Positions 26,814 through 35,390 of a DNA stretch of 64,000 nt are shown here, in pieces. The position numbers were made by a program, and so were the translations under genes. Where the stretch lies: positions 248,001 through 312,000 of the forward strand of contig NZ_JAHKQR010000001.1 in assembly GCF_018860805.1 (NCBI RefSeq), in the 5' to 3' direction. The notes below the pieces were generated by a model. The model had not been told where the DNA came from. It searched no databases and saw only the letters and a list, made by a program, of their open reading frames with translations. Source of the stretch: Aestuariibacter sp. A3R04. GTDB lineage: Bacteria > Pseudomonadota > Gammaproteobacteria > Enterobacterales > Alteromonadaceae. Numbering within the stretch: the first letter of the stretch is position 1; every line of letters begins with the position of its first letter.

Positions 26814-26831
26814 GCCTTGCCGCGGCAAGGC
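26814..26831 (-). terminator. Terminator of the TonB-dependent receptor gene (distal)
   Basis: A perfect 18-bp GC-rich palindrome (GCCTTGCCG / CGGCAAGGC) followed on the minus strand by TTTTAATC. It is about 120 bp past the receptor stop codon. The 316-bp convergent gap 26637-26952 holds this hairpin and the next one and no gene I can support. Confidence 0.65.
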
Positions 26832-26910
26832 CTTAGGTAGGTACACGCCAATTTTAGTGTCTTTTTAACGTGCAATGGATAGGAACAAAGCTGTTCTTGT
26901 AGAGTAAATC

Positions 26911-26940
26911 GCTGGCTAAGACGCATTGTTCTTAGCCAGC
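26911..26940. terminator. Hairpin directly after the receptor gene
   Basis: Perfect 11-bp stem GCTGGCTAAGA (26911-26921) / TCTTAGCCAGC (26930-26940) with an 8-base loop, 12 bp past the receptor stop. No long T-run follows, so it may stabilise the 3' end together with the distal terminator. Confidence 0.65.
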
Positions 26941-26952
26941 GGAAGGTATGAA

Positions 26953-29900
26953 TTAAAATCTGTAATTAACAGCTAATTGGTAGATGCGCCCCGTATAGGT
27001 GAGACGACTGACTGCTCTTTCATCTGTGCCCAAGTATTCTTTACCCACTTCGTCAGTTAAATTAAACGCGCGAAGGAATACTTTTGTTTTTTTGTTAATC
27101 GCATATGATCCAACAAAATCAAGACGACCAATGGCTGCACGTGTCCGGGAGTTAGTTCCTAAGAACGAGTTTGCCCCTTTCAGTGTTTGATCATCGCGCC
27201 AGTTATAAGATAACCGCAAACTGATGCCATCGTTCTCCCAATAGGTAATTACGTTGAAAGACTCAGGTGATACACGGGTTAACTCAACTTCGCTGCCTTC
27301 CTGGTCAAGACTGGTATAGTTGAAAACTCCACCGAATCCGTTCCACGGATAGGGTAAGAAATCGAGTTTTTGTTGAATCGCCAGCTCATAACCAGTAACA
27401 GTAATTGTATCGGAAACGTTGATGGGAGCTGTTATGTTAACTTCTCTGAAGTTTTCATTGCCATCATCATCGATGATAGGTGTAGTTTGTACGCATCCAA
27501 ACTCACGCCCATTGGTGCCTGGCGTCCGTTCAATATCGCCGAGGAGATTGTCAACGATATTGTTGGTCCCTGGATCTGGGCAAAAGCCCTCTTCGGTGTC
27601 AAACAGGTTGGTAATATCTTTTTTGAAATAGCCGATGGATATTGCACTACCTTCCCGATTGTACCACTCAAGGGATAAATCGTAGTTTGTCGCTTCGTAT
27701 GGTCTAACGGTTGCGGTGGGTAGGTCAAGGCGAACCGATTGATTGCCACCCCGAAGCGCCGCGGTAGGTCGTTGAGCCAATAAGTTAGGGCGAACGATAC
27801 CTTCGTAGTACGCTGCTCTCAAGAGTAAATCTTCACGTAATTCAAACGTGATGTTTGCCATGGGCAAGGTGTGTTGATAGTCATCTTCAAAGGTAACGGG
27901 TGATGCGATACCATTGCGGCCTTGATCATCCACTTGGGTTTCAAAGCCATCAAATGTGTTGTCGGTTTGAATATGGCGTACACCGATATTACCTCTGTAC
28001 ATAACCGGGCCAAATTCACCGGCAAAATCCGACATGGCATAGATAGCAAAAATATCCTGTTCGGCTTCAAAGTTATAACCGATATTTGATGGCAGACCAC
28101 TATTTCGGTCTTGAGTGTCCCAGAAACCGGTTCTGTTTCGCTCCAACTCAGGGTAGGGTGTACTGAATGTAGTAGCGGTTGGGATATTGTTAACGTCGGT
28201 CTCTATTCCTCTTTGTAACATTTCCAACGCCAGTGCGTTGTCAATAGTCAACCAGCCGGAGGTGTTATCAAAGGTGCCTGGAATGTTTCCACCAAAATAG
28301 TCGTTTTGCGACGAAGACAGCACATTGTCAGTGAGGAATGCATCAGAGATATTACTTGTATCAACACCAGCAAGACCTTGTCTTTGGTCAATACTTTCCA
28401 GTGATTCCCTGGAGAATCGCGCACCAAATTTAATGGTTTCGAAATTCAGCTTATCTCCAAATCCAAAATCTGTATAACGTTCGGCATTGAATTCTGCGCT
28501 AGTCACGTCACGGGATAAATCTCTCACGCGGCCAGTTATGCGGAAACTTAAGCGACGCCCCTGGTTTGCATCAGACACCGAATTGATACTTGCAGAACTT
28601 AAATTCGGAATTTGCCAAACCAAGTCATTGTAAACGTAAGGCTGCTCCAATTGTCCTTGGACAACGATATCATCCAGATTACCGTTTCCTGAATTAATCG
28701 ATCCATTGAACCCTGTTGGAATACTTTCTACACCGGTTCTGCGGCCTTCTGCGTCGGTGAAGTTAAAAGCGGAACGCCAGTCTTGATCATGCAGAAAAGT
28801 AAAGCCGACATTCTGAAACTCGTTTGTCGCGTCTGATCGGGTAATCTTTCCGTCAAATGCCCAATTTTCGGTGTAATAGTCACCATATAAAATGATACCT
28901 TGCGTTTTTTCGCGGAATGTTGTTTTTCTGTTCTCAGTTTGCAGTGCACCATTTGTAAAGTCATATGCAGACACCGCGTAAACTAGCGGTGCATTCTGTT
29001 CATCAGCGGTTCTATCATAGGCAAATGGCGCTGTATCCATGTCGAGTGTTACACGACCATCAAAATGATCTCTATCGCGACGATTGGTATTGAAACCGGG
29101 GCTAAATGTACTCGCTTCTTTTGTTCCGTCAGCTAAGTCCCGCTCTGAAAATAAGAGATGTGCGCCCAGTTTAAAATGGTCTGCAACGCGATATTCGATA
29201 TTTCCGGAAAACGAAACGCGGTCACCGTCACTGTATTCGCTAACGTTACGACCACGTGCAGGGGCCGTTAGCTGGGCATCATCTGGCAGCCCCCATTTTT
29301 CTCTGTATTCAGCAATGTTTGTTGCCCTGACATCACCATCGACAGTGTCGACTGATGTGTAGTCAATAATATCAAATGTGTCTCTTCTGAACGTTTGCCC
29401 CGAACCGGCTAACTTGAAGGCAACCCCGAGTTTATTGTCCATTAGATGCTTAACACCGGCAATTCTTACGTTGGGATCCACATTACCGGTTAAGTCCTCA
29501 TAGCGACCACCGGCACTAAATGTCAGTATTCCGTCCTTCTTCGATAAGGCTTGCTGCAATTGCTGATCTACTGTACCTGCAATTCCTCCTGCCTGTAGAT
29601 CGGCAGTGGGACTCTTAATGATAGTTACCCCGTCAAATATGCTTGCTTCAAACGCAGCAAAAGGATTGGGTTCACCGACAGAGTTGATATTATTCGCACT
29701 AGAGGGGGTGGCAAATGATTGGCCGAACGCTGTTGTTTTAACGAAGCCACTACCAAGGCCGCGGAGACTGATAGTGCTCTGTCTTCCCTCTTCATCAGAG
29801 TTTAGCTGAACACCGGGAATTGCCTGTAGCGCTTCGCCGAAATCTAGTGCTGGCAATGCATCAATATCTGTTGCCGATATAGCGTCTACAATAGATGGAG

Positions 29901-30123
29901 CATTGCGTTTAGTATTTAGTGCGTCTTCCAAAGAGTCTCTGACTCCTGAAACCTCTATTACTTCAATGTCCTCATTGGGAAGTTTTCTCTCTGCGGCTGC
30001 TGCGGCATTGTCGATCGCTGAGTTTACTTCCTGTGCTAATAGCGTGGGGGAGCTTATGGTTAACAATAGTGCTGCGGTATTACCCAACAGCTTTCTGTTT
30101 ACATGTGATTGTGTGTTGTGCAT
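26953..30123 (-). CDS. TonB-dependent outer-membrane receptor
   Basis: A 1056-residue receptor with signal peptide ending near LLA-QE, a TonB-box-like EDIEVIEVSG segment, a plug domain (ALPALDFGEALQAIPGVQLN and STISLRGLG, about residues 80-120) and a long C-terminal beta-barrel ending in the terminal Phe of YQLAVNYRF, as required for outer-membrane assembly. It belongs to the large Xanthomonas/Caulobacter type of receptors that import algal oligosaccharides in Gammaproteobacteria. It is the only such receptor in the window and so the main candidate for ulvan oligosaccharide import. ATG at 30123 is preferred because it begins the signal peptide; the upstream in-frame extension is unlikely. Confidence 0.95.
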   Translation of the reverse strand: MHNTQSHVNRKLLGNTAALLLTISSPTLLAQEVNSAIDNAAAAAERKLPNEDIEVIEVSGVRDSLEDALNTKRNAPSIVDAISATDIDALPALDFGEALQAIPGVQLNSDEEGRQSTISLRGLGSGFVKTTAFGQSFATPSSANNINSVGEPNPFAAFEASIFDGVTIIKSPTADLQAGGIAGTVDQQLQQALSKKDGILTFSAGGRYEDLTGNVDPNVRIAGVKHLMDNKLGVAFKLAGSGQTFRRDTFDIIDYTSVDTVDGDVRATNIAEYREKWGLPDDAQLTAPARGRNVSEYSDGDRVSFSGNIEYRVADHFKLGAHLLFSERDLADGTKEASTFSPGFNTNRRDRDHFDGRVTLDMDTAPFAYDRTADEQNAPLVYAVSAYDFTNGALQTENRKTTFREKTQGIILYGDYYTENWAFDGKITRSDATNEFQNVGFTFLHDQDWRSAFNFTDAEGRRTGVESIPTGFNGSINSGNGNLDDIVVQGQLEQPYVYNDLVWQIPNLSSASINSVSDANQGRRLSFRITGRVRDLSRDVTSAEFNAERYTDFGFGDKLNFETIKFGARFSRESLESIDQRQGLAGVDTSNISDAFLTDNVLSSSQNDYFGGNIPGTFDNTSGWLTIDNALALEMLQRGIETDVNNIPTATTFSTPYPELERNRTGFWDTQDRNSGLPSNIGYNFEAEQDIFAIYAMSDFAGEFGPVMYRGNIGVRHIQTDNTFDGFETQVDDQGRNGIASPVTFEDDYQHTLPMANITFELREDLLLRAAYYEGIVRPNLLAQRPTAALRGGNQSVRLDLPTATVRPYEATNYDLSLEWYNREGSAISIGYFKKDITNLFDTEEGFCPDPGTNNIVDNLLGDIERTPGTNGREFGCVQTTPIIDDDGNENFREVNITAPINVSDTITVTGYELAIQQKLDFLPYPWNGFGGVFNYTSLDQEGSEVELTRVSPESFNVITYWENDGISLRLSYNWRDDQTLKGANSFLGTNSRTRAAIGRLDFVGSYAINKKTKVFLRAFNLTDEVGKEYLGTDERAVSRLTYTGRIYQLAVNYRF

Positions 30124-30720
30124 CGTCCCATTCTCTTCGTTATTTGGTTTAAGTGCGTTTCTCTTAAACACCTTGTTAAGGATTTGTGAAACTATATTAA
30201 CCACCCAAAACAATCAAAACAAGTCATTTGTCATCATTTTTAACATTTAATTTCAAATTGGACCTCAACATGGTAGATGTAATTTCCTTGCTTTTTGGCG
30301 TTAAATACAGAGGTTCTGGCGATTCCTTAAACGTGAATGCTAACGTTGTTTTTTTTAAATTATTGTTTTTTATTATTTTTTGTTTTTGTTGTTTAAACTA
30401 AAGTATTAAAGTCATTTGTGATTTTTATGCGTCATTATCGCTCACTCCGTGATTAATTAATGAGTAGAGACCTTCGCTGGTCCTTTTTTGGTACCGTCAC
30501 CGGGTTGACAAGTATGGTGATATTTACTCTGTGGGAAAGACTTGTCGCCAATAAAAACAATAAATTGCTTTATTTTTCTTGTCTGTTTCTTTTAGTGGTT
30601 AAACTTGTAATAAAAATGTATTTTGATTATAAATGGTCTTTTGTTGTCAAATTCAATCTTTTGCGTTGACAGTGCAAATAACTAGCGTTGTTTCGGGAAG
30701 GCGCTCGGACAGGTTTTGAG
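30124..30720. promoter_or_regulatory. Divergent regulatory region of the receptor and the sulfatase-GH39 gene
   Basis: A 597-bp AT-rich region without a convincing gene. It contains GTCATTTGT twice (30223-30231 and 30411-30419); the second copy continues as TCATTTGTGATT (30412-30423), identical over 12 bp to the site upstream of rhaEW (60298-60309). Long T-rich runs (about 30340-30395) lie on the receptor side. The element is a likely shared operator for uptake and catabolic genes. Confidence 0.5.
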
Positions 30721-33700
30721 ATGAATAGATATTTTATATTGGTAATCCTGGTATCAATGACATTGTTTTTTACTGTATGTAGCCGTGCGAATGAGTCCGG
30801 AAAACCGTTAAATATCCTGGTATTTCTCGTTGATGATCTACGTCCGGATTTAGGGGCCTACGGGCACCCTCGGGTGCATAGCCCCAATATAGATCGGTTA
30901 GCCCAAGAGGGGGTGAAGTTTACCCGTGCCTATGCGCAACAAGCGATTTGTGGCCCCTCCCGCGTGAGTATCATGACCGGGTTACGCCCCGAAACAACCG
31001 GGCTATACACGATTCGAAAAGATGGACGACTAAGGCCCAACCAGCCCGATGTTGTGTCCTTACCACAGCTATTCAAAGCAAACGGCTATCAGACTATTAG
31101 TATTGGAAAGGTTTATCACAGCACTACAGATGATCAGGAAAACTGGTCAACGCATATTGAAAAATTAGATAACTTCTACGCAATTGAGAAGAACAAGGAG
31201 AGCCGATTCGCATACGAAGCCGGAAATGTGAAAGATGATTTTTATAAAGATGGCAAAGTGGCAAACGACGCTATTCGCACGCTCAAAGAAGTAAAAAATA
31301 AAAAATTTCTTATGTTTGTGGGGATGAGTAAGCCGCATCTTCCCTTTAACGCCCCTAAAAAATACTGGGATTTGTACGATAGTGCGCAAATCACAGTTCC
31401 CAACCGGCAAAAGCCTGAGGGTATGTATCGCCTTGCATTAACCAAGTGGGGTGAGCTGCGTATGTACGGCGGTATACCCAAAGAAGGCGGTACAAGTGAC
31501 GCGCTGACCAGAACACTGATTAACGGGTATTACGCGTCAGTAAGTTACATGGATGCACAGATTGGTCGCATCATGAATGCAGTAGACGAACTTGGCTTGA
31601 GAGAAAATACGTTAGTGGTACTAATGAGTGACCACGGCTATAAGTTGGGAGAATATGGTGCATGGAACAAGCATACAAACATGGAGTTAGATACCCGTGT
31701 ACCGCTGATCATTAGTCGTGAATTGTCTCACCAAACACGTGTTGCCAATAAAACCTCAGACGCGCTGGTAGAGAATGTGGACATCTTCCCCACACTTGCA
31801 GAAGCTGCAGGTATTTCAATACCAGATATTGATGGCACGAGCTTATTGTCCCTGGTTGACGAACCCGACAAAGATTTTAAAGAGGCGGCCTACAGTTTGT
31901 TTAACCGGGGTAAAATAATGGGGGTTACGGTTACTGATGGGGACTGGCGGTACACCGAATGGCGAAACGCAGAAACGCAAAAGGTAGAATACGTTGAATT
32001 ATACGATCACAGAAAAACTCCTGTAGCACGATCTAATGAGTCGGGAGGGCCAAAGCATACCGGCATCGAAAATAAACTTCGGATGCTGCTACATAAAAAA
32101 TTTCCGCTCGATGCCCCTTCGTTTTATCAAAAACGGCATATAGCCAATAACCAAATGCAGGTGGTTTTGACATCGGATTTTACTGACGAGCGGTTACAGC
32201 GTGGCGACGTGTACGATTTCTTTGATGTTGCCGTTCGCACAGAGCGAGGTAATGCGGGATCCAAACCCGCCTCATTTGGGCGCATACCGAAAGTCAATAT
32301 GGTAAGGACGCTAGGTGGATGGTTTAACCAGGATCTCACTGGTGATACTTATCTGTGGGATGGCGAAAAGTACGTTTATAACTTTGCCCCTGCTTTTGAG
32401 CGAATTGATCAATGGTTGAAGAATGACTGGGAGATATTTCAAATTGTTCTAGACAACCCTCCCTGGGCATTTCAGCGAGGTTATAAGTTCGTCGATGAGC
32501 CGGATGGGCAACACTATTTAAAGAAAGACAGGGTAGGTGTTTACGGCAACGGATTACCCCCGAATGATTCAGAAGCATGGCAAGCATATATTCGGGAATT
32601 TTTGACCCAATTAGTTCGCCGGTATGGGAAAGATAAAGTAGGCGCCTGGCGCTTTCGAATTGGCTCTGAAATTGATACCAGACCACAGCATTGGGCGGCC
32701 ACTCGCGAAGCGTTTTTCGAACACTACCGCAATACCGTTGAGGCGGTTAAATCTGTGCTGCCAAACGCAAAAGTGGGCGCTCATTTTCGCGAAGCATCTC
32801 ACAAAAGCCACTACGTAGATTATACGGGAAATACGGAAAACGCGTACGCTCCTTTTTTCGTAAGTTGGGCGAAGAAAAATAACGTTCCGTATGATTTTCT
32901 CGCAATTTCTTATTATCCGCATATCACACATCCACACGAAATGGATATGGACGAGGTATATGCGACACAAATTGCCCCCATAAAGGCACATACAGATTTT
33001 AACCCCCATGCCGACTTTGAGATCCATGAATACAAATTTATTGTGAAAATGAAGCGCGCTGGCTTTGTTAGCGTTGCTACTTCTCACAATGCTGCGTTTT
33101 TTGCCATGTTCAGCAAAATGGTATTAACGCATGATATCAGAAAGGTGTTTCAGTGGGGGAATATGCATGATGGTTCATATAGTCCGGAGGCTATGACGCA
33201 GTTAGCGATTCACAGTATGCTGGGCAATGCTGTGTTCGATAATTTCTCAAATGTAAAAAAAACGGTCCAAGGCAACCGGGTCGACGGTATTTTCTCACAA
33301 CGACAGGAAGGCGACGGGTTGGATATACTCACCTTCAATTTCAACACGGAAAACCCAGCTTACCAGAAACCAGAGTCACTGAAGCTTGTCATGAATGTCG
33401 ACAAACCGGCAGGTACGAAATATAGGTATCGGGTCACACAAATTGACCGTGAAACAATGATCGAGCAACAATTTTGCGAAGATTTCCCCCAAGCTATGAT
33501 ACCGGAAAGCGAAGGAGGATGGCGCAAAGCTAATACTCATCCAACAGCCTCACTGCAAAACGCTCTGAATGAAGAAGGTCAATCTGTATTCGCGGAAAAA
33601 AGAGTTAACTACGGAAAAATGAATTCTCTTAACTGGAGTGAGTGGCGCGAAGGAGCGTCGGTCGGCAGTGCCTCTTCGCATTCAGATGTAGTCATAAAGG

Positions 33701-33750
33701 GCGCTATTCCATCTTTTGCGGTACAAAAATATGAGATACGTTGGCTATAA
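30721..33750 (+). CDS. Two-domain sulfatase-GH39-like glycosidase
   Basis: A 1009-residue exported protein. Residues 1-24 form a signal peptide. Residues about 28-470 are an iduronate-2-sulfatase-like S1 domain: FLVDDLRPDLGAYGHP (35-50), formylglycine Cys77 in CGPSR, and SDHGYKLGEYGAWNKHTN. From about residue 480 a GH39-like (beta/alpha)8 domain follows, with Glu650 (RIGSEIDTRPQHW) as candidate acid/base and Glu770 (FEIHEYKF) as candidate nucleophile, then a beta-sandwich to the end. It could remove sulfate and then a terminal sugar (xylose or uronate) from one oligomer. ATG at 30721 is preferred to TTG at 30688, which would add a charged extension. Confidence 0.88.
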   Translation: MNRYFILVILVSMTLFFTVCSRANESGKPLNILVFLVDDLRPDLGAYGHPRVHSPNIDRLAQEGVKFTRAYAQQAICGPSRVSIMTGLRPETTGLYTIRKDGRLRPNQPDVVSLPQLFKANGYQTISIGKVYHSTTDDQENWSTHIEKLDNFYAIEKNKESRFAYEAGNVKDDFYKDGKVANDAIRTLKEVKNKKFLMFVGMSKPHLPFNAPKKYWDLYDSAQITVPNRQKPEGMYRLALTKWGELRMYGGIPKEGGTSDALTRTLINGYYASVSYMDAQIGRIMNAVDELGLRENTLVVLMSDHGYKLGEYGAWNKHTNMELDTRVPLIISRELSHQTRVANKTSDALVENVDIFPTLAEAAGISIPDIDGTSLLSLVDEPDKDFKEAAYSLFNRGKIMGVTVTDGDWRYTEWRNAETQKVEYVELYDHRKTPVARSNESGGPKHTGIENKLRMLLHKKFPLDAPSFYQKRHIANNQMQVVLTSDFTDERLQRGDVYDFFDVAVRTERGNAGSKPASFGRIPKVNMVRTLGGWFNQDLTGDTYLWDGEKYVYNFAPAFERIDQWLKNDWEIFQIVLDNPPWAFQRGYKFVDEPDGQHYLKKDRVGVYGNGLPPNDSEAWQAYIREFLTQLVRRYGKDKVGAWRFRIGSEIDTRPQHWAATREAFFEHYRNTVEAVKSVLPNAKVGAHFREASHKSHYVDYTGNTENAYAPFFVSWAKKNNVPYDFLAISYYPHITHPHEMDMDEVYATQIAPIKAHTDFNPHADFEIHEYKFIVKMKRAGFVSVATSHNAAFFAMFSKMVLTHDIRKVFQWGNMHDGSYSPEAMTQLAIHSMLGNAVFDNFSNVKKTVQGNRVDGIFSQRQEGDGLDILTFNFNTENPAYQKPESLKLVMNVDKPAGTKYRYRVTQIDRETMIEQQFCEDFPQAMIPESEGGWRKANTHPTASLQNALNEEGQSVFAEKRVNYGKMNSLNWSEWREGASVGSASSHSDVVIKGAIPSFAVQKYEIRWL

Positions 33751-33915
33751 GCCGGTGAAGACGGCTAGTCCAGCGGTATTCAAGCATTTTTCTATGGTGC
33801 TGCAATAGAGCCGTGGTTACTACATGCTCGACCTGAGCCATGCATATACTCGCGGTCACAAGAGTCATTACATGTCTTATAGCTTGACTTGTTAAATTTA
33901 TAAAGGACTCCAATA

Positions 33916-35355
33916 ATGACAATTAAAAAACTCCTGGCCACAGCCATTTTGACAGGGTTGTCGGCTCATGCATTTGCAGTGAATGTACTTAAAGCCAATA
34001 CCGAATTTAAGCACAAAAATTACGCATTGGCTGTGCCCCTGTATTTAGAAAGTGCACTGCTGGGTAATGCTCATGCCCAATATCAGTTGGGGGTTATGTA
34101 TTCAAAGGGACTGGGAGTGGAGACAGATGCGGTATCTGCTTTGGTTTATTTTTCTTTAGCCGCAGAAAAACAATATTACAATGCTGAAGCGTTGGTAAAT
34201 AACATGCTCTCTTCGCTAGATGAATCGCAGCTAATGCTCGTCAAGCAAGTCGTCAACGAGGTCAAACAGAAGCATCTTTTGCATCAACAGCAGTACTTGC
34301 CAGAATTAAATCACAATACACTTGACCAAAAGGTAACGTTTGACGGAAATGACGAGCTGGAACGCAACATCTATTTTGAAGCATTGAACGAATTTCAAAA
34401 CTTTGACGATGAATTGAATAGTATGGAGGAGGACGACGTAACGGATTTGGTATTGGTTGTTAACAACCCCGGCTTTCTCGTAGTGGAAAATGACGTGGCC
34501 AGTGACGGTTCTGTCAGGTACGTAAGCGTGGTGCAAAAGTCGGGGAACACTCAGCGTTATCTCAATGCGTATAAACTTTTTCCATTGTCGAAGCCTGTAC
34601 TCAACGGAAAGCCAGCCGCGTTTGTACACCGTGCATATTTGGGCGCAGCCATTAGTGATCAATTCACCTTAAATAAGGAAATACCTAGCCTATATCGAGA
34701 AACTCGTCGGATTGTGCGGACAGCTAAAAGTAATCCTTCGCTAGCATCTCTCTATGAGTATGCAATGGCAATGGTAGTGTTTCCTTGGATGCAAAGTGAA
34801 GCTGGCGAGGCAGAGGCTTTATTAAAGCAACTGGCTGTTAAAGGGCACCCAGCAGCAATGTATGAATATGGCATGCAGTTGTATTTGAGCCAGAAGGCGA
34901 TCCCCGAAGCCATTCATTGGATAACAGAAGCAAGTAAATTTGGACTCGTTCGGGCTGAGTATCGATTAGGTAAGTTATTGCTATCTAGCCCGTGGGTTAT
35001 TGCAGATGAGAAGAAAGCACTCTTTTGGTTTGAATCGGCAATGAAAAAAGGGAATGATGCGGCAGCCTTGCATACTGCCAAAATAAAATTAACGTCAGCA
35101 GATGCATCGCTGTTAGACGTTGAAGGGGCAATACAACATCTGGACTCAATAGTTGGTTCTCAGAACCTCAACCCTGAATATTATTACCTGCTATCTCTTT
35201 CTTACAGGCTGCGCCCAGAACGAGATTTCAAACGCGCGGTTGAAGAACTGGAACGTGCTATATCTATGGGGAGACGCACGAATTGGGACACCTCCGAATG
35301 GGAGGCATCGCTGGCTAAAATGTTAGAGGGCAGCATCACCGTAACCGATTTTTAG
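33916..35355 (+). CDS. Sel1-repeat periplasmic protein with a TonB-C-terminal-like domain
   Basis: A 479-residue protein with a clear Sec signal peptide (cleavage near AFA-VN, residue 21). Sel1-like repeats occur at about 48-90 (HAQYQLGVMYSKGLGV) and about 305-395 (PAAMYEYGMQLYLSQ, RAEYRLGKLLL). Between them, about 183-246, lies a stretch like the TonB C-terminal domain: NDVASDGSVRYVSVVQKSGN followed by NAYKLFPLSKPVLNGKPAAF. No transmembrane anchor is seen. It may bind the receptor's TonB box or act as a periplasmic adaptor. Ribosome site AAAGGA precedes the ATG. It lies 165 bp after the sulfatase-GH39 gene, probably with its own promoter. Confidence 0.65.
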   Translation: MTIKKLLATAILTGLSAHAFAVNVLKANTEFKHKNYALAVPLYLESALLGNAHAQYQLGVMYSKGLGVETDAVSALVYFSLAAEKQYYNAEALVNNMLSSLDESQLMLVKQVVNEVKQKHLLHQQQYLPELNHNTLDQKVTFDGNDELERNIYFEALNEFQNFDDELNSMEEDDVTDLVLVVNNPGFLVVENDVASDGSVRYVSVVQKSGNTQRYLNAYKLFPLSKPVLNGKPAAFVHRAYLGAAISDQFTLNKEIPSLYRETRRIVRTAKSNPSLASLYEYAMAMVVFPWMQSEAGEAEALLKQLAVKGHPAAMYEYGMQLYLSQKAIPEAIHWITEASKFGLVRAEYRLGKLLLSSPWVIADEKKALFWFESAMKKGNDAAALHTAKIKLTSADASLLDVEGAIQHLDSIVGSQNLNPEYYYLLSLSYRLRPERDFKRAVEELERAISMGRRTNWDTSEWEASLAKMLEGSITVTDF

Positions 35356-35390
35356 AGAAACTTTGCTTATTGCAGAACAATCTTAATAAT

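Noticed and set aside
26953..30123. Search for a SusD-like partner of the receptor
   Set aside because: No SusD-type lipoprotein is next to the receptor or elsewhere; the system is of the gammaproteobacterial type without SusD.
30460..30669. 69-codon plus-strand frame in the receptor/sulfatase-GH39 intergenic region
   Set aside because: AT-rich, no recognisable domain, no convincing ribosome site; likely a leader or regulatory region.
32611..33087. 158-codon reading frame on the minus strand
   Set aside because: Lies fully inside the GH39-like part of the plus-strand fusion; no signal, ribosome site or family motif.
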